A stretch of DNA of 64,000 nucleotides from Exiguobacterium sp. TNDT2 (lineage in GTDB: Bacteria; Bacillota; Bacilli; Exiguobacteriales; Exiguobacteriaceae): positions 1-64,000 of the forward strand of contig NZ_QLVE01000011.1 in NCBI RefSeq assembly GCF_003331145.1, read 5' to 3'. The position numbers were made by a program, and so were the translations under genes. This document shows positions 52,222 to 60,315 of the stretch, piece after piece. Each line of letters begins with the position of its first letter. Position 1 is the first letter of the stretch. The notes beneath the pieces were generated by a model. The model made no database searches. It was not told where the DNA came from and was given only the letters and a program-made list of their open reading frames with translations.

Positions 52222-53232
52222 TTGAGTATATTCCGTCAGCTCGGCCAGTCGCCGACGAAAGTCGACGCGCGACGTTTCAATTTGAGCGGCTATGAGCGCA
52301 TGCCCGGCTTCATCCAACGGTTCCTGAACCACATGGCCGCCAAACACTATTCGGAACAGACCGCGCAGCGCTATCTCTACGACTTCTTGGATTTCTTCCG
52401 CTGGGTCGAGGCCGCGAGCGCCTCTGAGGTCGACCCGTCGACGATTGAAATCGAGTCGTTCGTCGAGTTCGACCACGCTGGGGCCGAGGCGTATGCGACA
52501 TACCTCGCCCTTGAACTCGACAACGCCCCGAGCGTGATCAATCGTAAACTGTCGTCGATGCAGTCGCTCTTCAACCACTTGATCGAGACGGGCATCACGG
52601 CGCATAACCCGTTCCAGGCCGTAGAGCGGCCGAAACGCGCCAAACGAAATCCGATCTATTTGACGGAGCAGGAATGGCTCGACTTCTCGACGCTCGTCCG
52701 TAGCAATGTCGGCATGTCCGACCGCGAGGCGAGCTGGTACGAACGAAATCGGGACCGGGACTTCCTGATGATCCAACTGCTCGGGTTGACCGGGATGCGT
52801 GTCTCGGAACTGGTCGGCCTTGATTGGAACGACATCGACCGAGAGAACGGGACGATCCGTGTCATCGGGAAAGGGAACAAGGAACGCGTCATCCCGATCG
52901 CATCCCCGCTCGAGCCGCTCCTCGACGGTTATCGTGGTCAAGGCGCAGGTCCCTTGTTCCGCTCCGAGAAAGGAAAACGAATCTCGGTCCGGACGGTGCA
53001 ACACGCGTTGAAAAGCCACATCGACCGCCTGAAACCATATTTGCCTTTTTTGACGTACAAACAAGTCACGCCGCATAAACTGCGCCACACGTTCGCCTCC
53101 CGCCTCGCCATGAGCGGAGTCGACGTCTTGACGATTCAACAGTTGCTCGGCCACGAATCTGTGGCCACGACACAAGTGTATGCCCATATCGGCGACGAGA
53201 AGAAAAAACAAGCGTTAACCGGTTTACGATAA
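52222..53232 (+). CDS. XerS-like tyrosine recombinase
   Basis: AAGGAG precedes TTG 52222, giving 336 residues. The N-terminal SAM-like domain covers about 25-125 (FIQRFLNHMAAKHYSEQTAQ then RYLYDFLDFFRWV). The catalytic domain has Arg193 (GMRVSELVGLDW), Lys in KGNKERVIPI, His285-xx-Arg288 (VTPHKLRHTFASRL), His311 (LGHESVATTQ) and Tyr320 (VYAHI). The C-terminal HKLRHT and DEKKKQALTGL blocks resemble XerS, the single chromosome-dimer recombinase of streptococci and lactococci, whose site lies beside its gene. Its last codons and stop form part of dif-like site 2. It may resolve dimers or move this segment. Confidence 0.9.
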   Translation: MSIFRQLGQSPTKVDARRFNLSGYERMPGFIQRFLNHMAAKHYSEQTAQRYLYDFLDFFRWVEAASASEVDPSTIEIESFVEFDHAGAEAYATYLALELDNAPSVINRKLSSMQSLFNHLIETGITAHNPFQAVERPKRAKRNPIYLTEQEWLDFSTLVRSNVGMSDREASWYERNRDRDFLMIQLLGLTGMRVSELVGLDWNDIDRENGTIRVIGKGNKERVIPIASPLEPLLDGYRGQGAGPLFRSEKGKRISVRTVQHALKSHIDRLKPYLPFLTYKQVTPHKLRHTFASRLAMSGVDVLTIQQLLGHESVATTQVYAHIGDEKKKQALTGLR

Positions 53233-53247
53233 CTTATTATGTAAACC
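53214..53247 (+). repeat. dif-like recombination site 2 (at the 3' end of the recombinase gene)
   Basis: The 27-bp core 53221-53247 starts GGTTTACGATAA and ends TTATGTAAACC, 24 of 27 identical to site 1. An extra arm GTTAACC (53214-53220) precedes it only at this copy. The recombinase stop codon TAA (53230-53232) lies inside the site. Confidence 0.65.
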
Positions 53248-53252
53248 TATAT

Positions 53253-53293
53253 AAAACACCCGAACCTAGTCATCAATAGGTTCGGGTGTTTTT
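53253..53293. terminator. Bidirectional terminator after the recombinase gene
   Basis: AAAACACCCGAACCTA pairs perfectly with TAGGTTCGGGTGTTTT across an eight-base loop, with A- and T-runs outside. It serves the recombinase gene and the convergent gene ending at 53295. Confidence 0.9.
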
Positions 53294-53294
53294 G

Positions 53295-54434
53295 TCATAA
53301 CTGTTTTGTCGAAAGGATGACGATCGTCTCATCGAGCACTGTGTAGTAGGCGTCCTCGAACGTTTGACGTTCGTTCGTCTCGAGGTTGAAGATGCTCACA
53401 CCCTCACCCTCTCCACCAGCCGACTCGTGGATAAAGTAGTTCGAGGCGAGCACGCGCTCGAAAGGAGACGTATCGAGGAAACGGGATCCGGTCGTCGCAT
53501 CAATCAATTCGGTGTGATCGGGCGACTCATCGACCTTGATGAAAATCGTTGAACTGACATCGTCATATGTGAAGTCGATCGGCTCATAGGCCCCCCAATC
53601 GACAACCGTTACCTTACTAAGAACCCCAGGTGCCGTCAACTCGTAAATCGTTTCCTCATTCGCGGCATCGATAAAAGCGGAGAATCGGAGCCGCTTATTT
53701 CGCTCTCCTAGGTATTGAACTGTGTCCCCTTCCCCGTGCAGACGAATCAAGTCCTCGAACGGAATCTCATTTTGACGGGACTTGATCGCCTCGACCGCCT
53801 CGTCGAGCGAACAAATCAGAATCGCCTCCGAATGGTCAATCGCATCGTCCGGGGAGACCCGACCGTCCTCGAGTGCCTCGTAATAGGCAAACTCGTCCAA
53901 GCGGGCGTTGCAGACGATATAAGGGACCCCGTCCAGCTCGGTCGTGAACAGATACAGCTCACGGAACTTATCGGCATGTCCGACGAGCCGCTCGTCACGG
54001 ATTCGCTCTTGGAACGCCGTCTCCGCATCATACAACCATGCCTCATCAGTATCTCCGAAACTCGTCAAGAAGAGGAAGTAACAATCTGCGAGAACCCAAT
54101 AGAGCGTGCTGTTGCCTCGCTTCTCGAAGGTCGTCATTACAATCTCTTGACCTGTGTGATACTCAAAAGCGATCAGTTCAGTCCGGACGACGCCGGTCCG
54201 GTCTGGAATCTCGTTCAAGAAATAGACCCGATCGCCACTGACGAACAGCTTCGAAATCCCGTAGTCTTCGTAGACACGCCGGCCCACCTGTGTGACGACC
54301 CCGACTGCTTCGTCATAGCGAAAAATAGAGAAATTCGTTTCGCCCGACTTTTCTCGGTAAAAGACGGACGTCTCGGTGACCGCGATCAAGTCCTCATGGC
54401 TGATAGACATCGCACGTGCATCAACGATTCTCAT
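53295..54434 (-). CDS. Hypothetical protein, propeller-like, 379 aa
   Basis: The 379 residues show repeated short strand blocks (DLIAVTETSVFYREKSGETN, ISKLFVSGDRVYFLNEIPDR, TLYWVLADCYFLFLTSFGDT, STIFIKVDESPDHTELID and NYFIHESAGGEGEGVSIFNL) like a beta-propeller of six or seven blades. There is no signal peptide or membrane span, so it is cytosolic. It starts within the last four bases of the upstream gene (54431-55651) and is co-translated with it. Neither protein is recognised. A shared terminator with the recombinase gene follows. Confidence 0.7.
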   Translation of the reverse strand: MRIVDARAMSISHEDLIAVTETSVFYREKSGETNFSIFRYDEAVGVVTQVGRRVYEDYGISKLFVSGDRVYFLNEIPDRTGVVRTELIAFEYHTGQEIVMTTFEKRGNSTLYWVLADCYFLFLTSFGDTDEAWLYDAETAFQERIRDERLVGHADKFRELYLFTTELDGVPYIVCNARLDEFAYYEALEDGRVSPDDAIDHSEAILICSLDEAVEAIKSRQNEIPFEDLIRLHGEGDTVQYLGERNKRLRFSAFIDAANEETIYELTAPGVLSKVTVVDWGAYEPIDFTYDDVSSTIFIKVDESPDHTELIDATTGSRFLDTSPFERVLASNYFIHESAGGEGEGVSIFNLETNERQTFEDAYYTVLDETIVILSTKQL

Positions 54435-55651
54435 ATGGCACCTCTCTCATAAGAAGATTCGACCGGCTCGACGGTGACGATGCCGGGAGGTCGTTTCGGG
54501 AATGAAATCCGCAGATGGGCAAATTCGATGACAGACTGGTGAGGATCCGCCTTTTCGATCCAGCGAATCCGTTGCTGGTTCGCCAGGGCGTGACCGATCC
54601 GTTCCTCGATTTGGAACTGGGAGATACCGCGATAGGCGACTTCTTGGATATACGTTGCCTCATCGACTTCAAATTGTTGCCAAATACCCATGACGAGCTG
54701 TCCGAGTGCCGAGACCCGTTGCTCCGGCAAGCGTACCGTCCGGAGCGTCTGCTCGACTTCCTTCAAACATTCGAGTGGGTCGTCGGCCACCGCGAACAGG
54801 CGCTTCGCCGAGTTGTTCATGACCCGATAGCGTCGCTTCCCGCTCTCGAGGCGGAGCACTTGCGCGTAAGGTTCGACCGGTACCCCGTGAAAGAACGTGT
54901 CCACCCCACCCCAAGAAAATCCGAAGGCCGGGTCGAATTTTTGAATCGTCTTCATGAAGGCGAGCATGAAATCCTCGACCTCGCGACGCTCGAGCCGTAA
55001 CCATTCGGCGAGCGCGAGTGTGCCGCGGTCTTTCTGAATCCGGTGCACCGGGAAGAATAAGTCCCCCTCCGCCAGGCGATGCGGTTTGAGTTCGGTCCCA
55101 TCGGCCCGGTAGTCCGTCGCCGGACGGCCGCTCCGGCCCGCATAGACAATCCATTCGTCTTCGGTGCTCTCGAACGCGTAGGCCTGGTGCGCCCATGGCG
55201 GCGTCACGTATAACGCCGGATACTCTTCATACGTCTCTAAGTGAAGGTAAGAGCGGTCGGTCCACAGTTGCGCGAGCAAACGGACGATTTCCCCGGTCTC
55301 CGAGTCTTTCGGTGCGATATAGTTTCCCGTGTTGCCGATATACGTCAAGACGTGGAAGTCATAGGCGTGATACAGGTGACGGACGATGCGCTCGAACACG
55401 GCGGCGATCATGCGTTCGAACAGCGGATGGTCCTCGTTCCGGTCGACCGAGGTCGCATCGACCGTACACATGAGCCAGCCCATGCGCACATATAACCGAA
55501 TCCGGAGTGGATACGAGATCAACGGGGACGAAGACGCATGAATCTCCGTCAGACCGAGGTTGGCCATGTTCTCGACCTGTAACGTGAATCCGCTGCGCCT
55601 CAGTTGTTCCTCCATCTTCTTTTTCCAATTGATCGTCTCCATCGCATTCAC
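54431..55651 (-). CDS. Hypothetical protein, 406 aa
   Basis: The 406 residues begin METINWKKKMEEQLRRSGFT after a second in-frame ATG (55642). There is a mixed alpha/beta N-terminal domain (LISYPLRIRLYVRMGWLMCT, then VLTYIGNTGNYIAPKDSETG) and a helical C-terminal part (ECLKEVEQTLRTVRLPEQRV, then EVAYRGISQFQIEERIGHAL). No signal, span or catalytic motif is seen. The ribosome site is weak (GGAAAG). It is translationally coupled to the propeller-like gene downstream. The pair looks like an uncharacterised two-gene module; I cannot name it. Confidence 0.7.
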   Translation of the reverse strand: MNAMETINWKKKMEEQLRRSGFTLQVENMANLGLTEIHASSSPLISYPLRIRLYVRMGWLMCTVDATSVDRNEDHPLFERMIAAVFERIVRHLYHAYDFHVLTYIGNTGNYIAPKDSETGEIVRLLAQLWTDRSYLHLETYEEYPALYVTPPWAHQAYAFESTEDEWIVYAGRSGRPATDYRADGTELKPHRLAEGDLFFPVHRIQKDRGTLALAEWLRLERREVEDFMLAFMKTIQKFDPAFGFSWGGVDTFFHGVPVEPYAQVLRLESGKRRYRVMNNSAKRLFAVADDPLECLKEVEQTLRTVRLPEQRVSALGQLVMGIWQQFEVDEATYIQEVAYRGISQFQIEERIGHALANQQRIRWIEKADPHQSVIEFAHLRISFPKRPPGIVTVEPVESSYERGAI

Positions 55652-55711
55652 TCGCTTTCCGTTGCCATGTCAGCTTTGTGGCTCATTGTGAAATTTTTCC
55701 CGTTTCTTGAT

Positions 55712-56884
55712 TCATACAAACGCCTTTCCACTTGCGTGTTCCGTCAGGCGCTTGAGCGCTTCGTCGAGCACTGGTCGTGCCGTCCCGAAATTGAGCCGTT
55801 CGAACGTCGTCCCTGACACACCGAACGGGAGTCCTGGTGACAAGAACAGTCGGACTTCCTCATGCAGCCACTTCTTCCGCGCTTCCGGCTCGAGACCGAG
55901 CGCCGCGAAGTCGACCCAGAGGAGATAACTGGCCTCGGGCATGAACGTCTTCAATTGTGGTAGTTCTTCCTGGAGCCGCTTGACGAGGTACGTTGCCTGC
56001 TCCTCGAGTTCGGCCGTCAACTGGTCAAGCCAGCGCTCGGCCCGCGGGTCCGTATAAGCGGCGACAATGGCCGTGTTCGCGAACGGTGTCGGCAGGACGT
56101 GATGTTTGTTCTGGACTTGTATGATTCGTTTGCGCATCGCATCGTCCGGACAGATGATGTAAGAAGCAAACAGCCCAGCGATATTAAACGCCTTCGACGG
56201 CGCACTCACCGTGATGACCGAGTCATCGAGTCGATTGAGAGCGGTATGTCGCTGTGACGGATAGGTCAAGTCGGCATGAATCTCATCGGCGACGAGGATG
56301 ACGTCATGGCGACGCGCCAGCTCGACGACCTGCGTCAGCTCGTCCTCGGTCCATACCCGTCCGACCGGATTGTGCGGCGAGCAGAGCAAGAACAGCTTCG
56401 CCTTGCGCATCTGTGTCTCGAGTGCATCAAAGTCCATCTCGTAGCGACCATCGACTTGACGAAGCGGGGCGTCGAGCAACTCCCGTTTCAACCCGGTGAC
56501 CAGTTCATGAAATGGCGGATAGACGGGCGCCTGGATGACGACCCCATCCCCTTCCTCCGTCAACGCCTCGACGATATGCGTCAATCCCGGTACGACGCCG
56601 CTCGAGAACAAGACGTGATTGGCATCGACGTCGAGCCCGTGACGGCGGTCGTACCATGAACTCACGGCCGCTTGCGCCTCTCTAGAGAACAACGTGTATC
56701 CGAACTCCCCTGTCGCGGCCCGCGCCGTGAGCGCCTCCGAAATGGACGGAGCCGTGCGGATATCGATGTCCGCCACCCAAAGCGGCAAGACGTCATCTTT
56801 CAAATGGAACCAGCGGTCGAGCCCGTCCCATTTCACCGAATCCGTTCCGGTCCGGTCAAGCGATTGATGTAAGATTGATTTCAT
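55712..56884 (-). CDS. patB: Cystathionine beta-lyase / aminotransferase PatB (MalY type)
   Basis: AGGAGGG before ATG 56884 sets the start (390 residues). The protein is a fold-type I PLP enzyme of the MalY/PatB group, which splits cystathionine or cysteine S-conjugates. WVADIDIRTAPSISEALTAR is near 36-55 and YDRRHGLDVDANHVLFSSGV near 80-100. FLLCSPHNPVGRVWTEDEL is near 168, where Asn contacts PLP. ILVADEIHADLTYPSQRH follows, and the PLP lysine is in VSAPSKAFNIAGLF near 230. No methionine or cysteine biosynthesis gene is adjacent. A possible alternative role is aminotransferase activity. Confidence 0.9.
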   Translation of the reverse strand: MKSILHQSLDRTGTDSVKWDGLDRWFHLKDDVLPLWVADIDIRTAPSISEALTARAATGEFGYTLFSREAQAAVSSWYDRRHGLDVDANHVLFSSGVVPGLTHIVEALTEEGDGVVIQAPVYPPFHELVTGLKRELLDAPLRQVDGRYEMDFDALETQMRKAKLFLLCSPHNPVGRVWTEDELTQVVELARRHDVILVADEIHADLTYPSQRHTALNRLDDSVITVSAPSKAFNIAGLFASYIICPDDAMRKRIIQVQNKHHVLPTPFANTAIVAAYTDPRAERWLDQLTAELEEQATYLVKRLQEELPQLKTFMPEASYLLWVDFAALGLEPEARKKWLHEEVRLFLSPGLPFGVSGTTFERLNFGTARPVLDEALKRLTEHASGKAFV

Positions 56885-57000
56885 GTTCATCCCTCCTACT
56901 CCTACTGTAACAAAAAATGAACGGCCGAGTCCGCAAAACGATGGCGGATTCGGGGCACGTCGGCTATAATCGACCGAGATACTACAAGGAGGTGAATCTG

Positions 57001-57657
57001 ATGGACGTGACCGTCATCCGCCATAAACGTCGGAAACGGGCGGCTTTCTTCGTGACACCGGACGGAATCGAGCTACGGATTCCAGCTAGGCTCCCGAACC
57101 GGGTCGTTGAGACGATTTTAACGGAGCATGCCGGCTGGATCGAAGATCGCCTCGCCGCATTGCCGAAGCGTGACATCTTACCAGCTGACAGGCTGCTTTT
57201 GCACGGGGAGACGTTCCCGCTCGTCAAACGTGATACCGAGACAAAGTTCCGTTTCGACGGCGAAAACTTTCACTGTCCCGCTGCATGGGACGAGTCATCG
57301 CTTCGGAAAGCGCACGAGGCTTGGCTCCGCGAGCGGGCTCTCGCCTACGTCACGAAGCGGGCGCCCCACTATGAACGTCAGCTCGGTGTGAAGGCGAGCC
57401 GAATCCGCATCGGCCACCAAAAGACGCGTTGGGGGTCGTGCAGCTCGACCGGGACAATCTCGATCAACGTCCGGCTCATGCTTGCTCCAAAAGAAGTAAT
57501 GGATTACGTCATCGCCCACGAATGGGCCCATCTCGTACATTTCGACCATTCGAAAGCGTTCTGGTCGACATTGGCGTCGGTCTATCCGGACGTCGCGGGC
57601 GCGATGGTCTGGTTGAAACAGCATGGCCATACGCTGCAAATCAAAAAAACCAATTGA
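57001..57657 (+). CDS. YgjP-type metal-dependent hydrolase (M48-like)
   Basis: AAGGAGGTG seven bases before ATG 57001 gives 218 residues; the frame is open before it but without a site. The N-terminal half has IRHKRRKRAAFFVTPDGIEL and RIPARLPNRVVETILTEHAG. KTRWGSCSSTGTISINVRLM at 141-160 and the zinc motif HEWAH at 173-177 followed by HFDHSKAFWS (third His183) define the YgjP/DUF45 family. Members are close to SprT and Wss1-like proteases. A proteolytic role is inferred, not shown. It converges on the PAS receptor gene across a terminator. Confidence 0.9.
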   Translation: MDVTVIRHKRRKRAAFFVTPDGIELRIPARLPNRVVETILTEHAGWIEDRLAALPKRDILPADRLLLHGETFPLVKRDTETKFRFDGENFHCPAAWDESSLRKAHEAWLRERALAYVTKRAPHYERQLGVKASRIRIGHQKTRWGSCSSTGTISINVRLMLAPKEVMDYVIAHEWAHLVHFDHSKAFWSTLASVYPDVAGAMVWLKQHGHTLQIKKTN

Positions 57658-57697
57658 ACGTGTCCCTTGTCAGGAGGCATGTCCGATTGGTTTTTTA
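57644..57697. terminator. Bidirectional terminator
   Basis: AAAAAACCAAT pairs with ATTGGTTTTTT, with A- and T-runs, between convergent genes; it overlaps both stop regions. Confidence 0.85.
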
Positions 57698-58600
57698 GAT
57701 GGCGGAGGTGAACCGCTCGGCTGTCCCGTTCAGCGATTCGGCCGACTGTTCGATATGCTCGAACCGCTCGAGTGTCTGTTCCATGATGCGCACACTCTCT
57801 TGAATGTCTGCACTGGAGCGGGATACGCCGTCGACGATCGAGACGAGTTCTTTGTTCATCCCGTCCGTGTTTGCGCGCACTTCGATGACGGCGCGTTCGA
57901 CGAGACGTGACAAGTTCCGGACCTCGGTCGCGACGACGTTGAAGCCGAGACCGTGCTCACCTGCCCGTGCGGCCTCGATGGCGGCGTTGAGCGACAATAG
58001 GTTCGTCTGGGCGGCGATTTCTTTGATCGTACTGGCGATCTTCGTGATTTCGGCAGCCTGCTCTTGCAGGTTCGCGAGCATCTTCAAATTCTGATTCGAG
58101 TCCGCATCGAGCCGTTCGATCGTCTGCTTCAACTGTTGACTCTCGTCCATGCCGCGACGGGCCCTGTCATCAAGATTTTCTGCCATGACACGGAACGAGC
58201 GGGCGAATTCCTCAATCGTCTGTTGGCGACTCGTGATGTCGGAGGCGATTTTGACGACGCCGACGACTTCGTCCTGTTCATAGATCGGCATATACGTCGC
58301 CTCGAGCCAAATCGAATCGCCACGGGCGTCGATGCGCTCGATTTTGTCGGCCGAACTGAAGCCGTCGAACAGCTTATTCCAAAACGCTTGATAGTCCGGA
58401 CTGCTGACGAAACTTGGCGTGCAGAACAAGTGATGGTGCATCCCGATCATTTCGTCACGCTTATATTTCATTGCCTTGGCGAAGAGGTCGTTCACATCGA
58501 CGACACGTCGTTGGCGGTCGAATCGGATCATCGCCACGTTGGCCTCGAGGGCGCGGAGCACGTCAGGGGATGAGAGGCTAGCGGTCTTTATCAATTCCAT
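57695..58600 (-). CDS. Soluble PAS-MCP chemoreceptor-like protein
   Basis: The 301 residues have a PAS domain (about 15-120: NVAMIRFDRQRRVVDVNDLF, MIGMHHHLFCTPSFVSSPDY, IWLEATYMPIYEQDEVVGVV) and a short methyl-accepting signalling domain with the hairpin tip IASTIKEIAAQTNLLSLNAA near 185-204. The helices after the tip end early, so it is shorter than a normal receptor and lacks both membrane spans and HAMP. Aerotaxis-like cytosolic receptors have this form. HHHLFCTP in the PAS resembles haem- or flavin-type sensor segments, but the ligand is not certain. No chemotaxis genes are nearby. Confidence 0.88.
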   Translation of the reverse strand: MELIKTASLSSPDVLRALEANVAMIRFDRQRRVVDVNDLFAKAMKYKRDEMIGMHHHLFCTPSFVSSPDYQAFWNKLFDGFSSADKIERIDARGDSIWLEATYMPIYEQDEVVGVVKIASDITSRQQTIEEFARSFRVMAENLDDRARRGMDESQQLKQTIERLDADSNQNLKMLANLQEQAAEITKIASTIKEIAAQTNLLSLNAAIEAARAGEHGLGFNVVATEVRNLSRLVERAVIEVRANTDGMNKELVSIVDGVSRSSADIQESVRIMEQTLERFEHIEQSAESLNGTAERFTSAI

Positions 58601-58806
58601 TCCGATGATTCCTACCTTCTTTTCTCGATTTCCTTTTTAGTGATTTATTCCTGGAATGTAGCGGAATTCTAGTGTACCCTGTGCGAAATGTCCTGAATAG
58701 CGCCGGTTTTTGAAATCGAGTCAATATCTTGAATTTGAAGTGTTTTCCAGTTCTTTTCACAGCTGGTGGCACTAGAAAAAAACCCACGCTCTGCTCGGGC
58801 CCATAA

Positions 58807-59021
58807 TCATTCGTATTCATCAAATATTTCTTGGAACAGTGCGACTTGTTCGGCCGTGAGTTCGCCCCGGCTGTCCTTCGGCTCGATGATGTTACGAATC
58901 CGCCCGCAGTCGCCATCGGCATCTAACCAGTGCGAGACGGATCCACGTCTTCCTCGCTACTGGCACAACCTCCAAGCAACAGTCCCGCGCAGATAATATA
59001 TCCAGCTAATATGCGTTTCAA
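58807..59021 (-). pseudogene. Small lipoprotein gene with a one-base frameshift
   Basis: GAGAGGG eight bases before TTG 59021 starts KRILAGYIICAGLLLGGCAS, a lipoprotein signal with lipobox LGGC, then SEEDVDPSRTG and a stop. Shifting the frame gives VSHWLDADGDCGRIRNIIEP and ELTAEQVALFQEIFDEYE, ending at TGA 58807-58809. The total, 215 bases, is one short of a multiple of three. Intact it would be a lipoprotein of about 71 residues. It directly follows two larger lipoprotein genes on the same strand and shares their weak promoter spacing. Family not recognised. Confidence 0.65.
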
Positions 59022-59055
59022 CAGCGCATCCCTCTCTGATTCACGTCCAATCTGT

Positions 59056-60306
59056 TCATTCGAACGCTTGCGGGAACAGTTCTTGGAACGTCTCCGCCCC
59101 GACGCTCGACAGTTTAAACACGTTCCCGGTCTCCATGTCTTTCACGAAAACATCGATTTTTTTCGAGCGTTTGTGGTAGCTCAGTTCAAATTTTTGACCA
59201 CGATTTCCTTTCATTAGCGTTAAGTACCTGTACTCTCCCACTTCTCCATTCTTGGTCGAAGACGTCCCGGTCTCAAGCGCCTCGATCAATTGTTCATAGC
59301 CTTGCCCCTCGATACTAACCGCATCCGGATGGTTAAACGAGACACCGGGATGGTACGGGTATTTATGGACGTAACCAATCGAGATCGCATCGGTATCGGT
59401 CGGCTTCATAATAAATGGATTCGGTTTGAACCGGATCGAGATCGTCTTCGTCATCTTTTGACCGTTTGACTCGTAAGTTAATTCGTATAACGGAAACGGT
59501 TCGAGCGGTTTAAGCGTATCGCCTTCAAGGAGCGTCCGAACATTTAAGTTGTCGACTCCGTCCCTTACTTCGTCATCGTTCAACGAATACTGTCCATAGT
59601 GAATCCCGTCACTCGACATTAACATGTATGGCTTCTTCGTCTTCATGCCATATCCTAGCGCCACATGAGTGTCATCCCTGACCACGTAAGGAGCAAAATT
59701 TAAATACGATGTGAAGACCCCGTCGTCCTCGATTCCAAACTCGATGGACCCATTGAATCCGCTCGAGATCGTATAAAGACTGTCCAAGAACGGACGAATG
59801 GTGAGGTCTTGCCCGTAAGGACGAATCGCGTCTTCGCTGGACAACTTTTCCTGAATGGCTTCTGTCCCGCTTACTACGCTAGGTAGCAATGGAATCTGGC
59901 GCGCGGTCTCATCTTTCAAAAACTCTGGTCTTGCTTCCAGCTTGACCGCTCGATATTCTTCGAGGGGTTCCGACTTACATATTACATAAACGGCATCACC
60001 TTCGACGAACGTCAACTCGTTGAAGGAGTATGTCTCAGTATCGGGCTCAGTGAACGGCATTCGGCTTGCAAACGTCACGCCAAGCAAAGACAGATGGTCT
60101 TCTTCGATGTCGTTGAGTAACTCGCCTTGTTCACAATAGTTCAAAACGTCCTTAGCCTTGATTGCCCGCACTTCAAGTTCAGGTGTGATGTGCTCTGCCT
60201 TCCAATGTGGCTCAACGATATCATATCGAACTATTTCTTGGTCACGCCCGCATCCTGTAGCCAAAATGATTAGTGATAGACCGATTCCTATTCCAAACTT
60301 CCTCAT
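59056..60306 (-). CDS. Lipoprotein, second of a tandem pair, 416 aa
   Basis: The signal KFGIGIGLSLIILATGC places the lipid-bearing Cys at 19 (lipobox ATGC). The mature part is beta-rich and acidic. Its final 90 residues (GYEQLIEALETG, YRYLTLMKGNRGQKFELSYH, KRSKKIDVFVKDMETGNVFK, LSSVGAETFQELFP) align with the end of the preceding protein (60316-61617), which shows a tandem duplication with strong divergence elsewhere. Near the centre YLNFAPYVVRDD and VALGYGMKTKKPYMLMSSDG also have counterparts. It acts outside the membrane; function unknown. It starts nine bases after the upstream stop. Confidence 0.78.
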   Translation of the reverse strand: MRKFGIGIGLSLIILATGCGRDQEIVRYDIVEPHWKAEHITPELEVRAIKAKDVLNYCEQGELLNDIEEDHLSLLGVTFASRMPFTEPDTETYSFNELTFVEGDAVYVICKSEPLEEYRAVKLEARPEFLKDETARQIPLLPSVVSGTEAIQEKLSSEDAIRPYGQDLTIRPFLDSLYTISSGFNGSIEFGIEDDGVFTSYLNFAPYVVRDDTHVALGYGMKTKKPYMLMSSDGIHYGQYSLNDDEVRDGVDNLNVRTLLEGDTLKPLEPFPLYELTYESNGQKMTKTISIRFKPNPFIMKPTDTDAISIGYVHKYPYHPGVSFNHPDAVSIEGQGYEQLIEALETGTSSTKNGEVGEYRYLTLMKGNRGQKFELSYHKRSKKIDVFVKDMETGNVFKLSSVGAETFQELFPQAFE

Positions 60307-60315
60307 CAGTTCACC

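Noticed and set aside
52186-53211. 341-codon minus-strand frame opposite the recombinase gene
   Set aside because: It has antisense composition and no start signal; the plus-strand frame has the full catalytic set of a tyrosine recombinase.
58578-58922. 114-codon minus-strand frame after the PAS receptor gene
   Set aside because: It overlaps the broken lipoprotein in another frame, has no ribosome site and a random-looking, Arg/Lys/Ser-rich composition.
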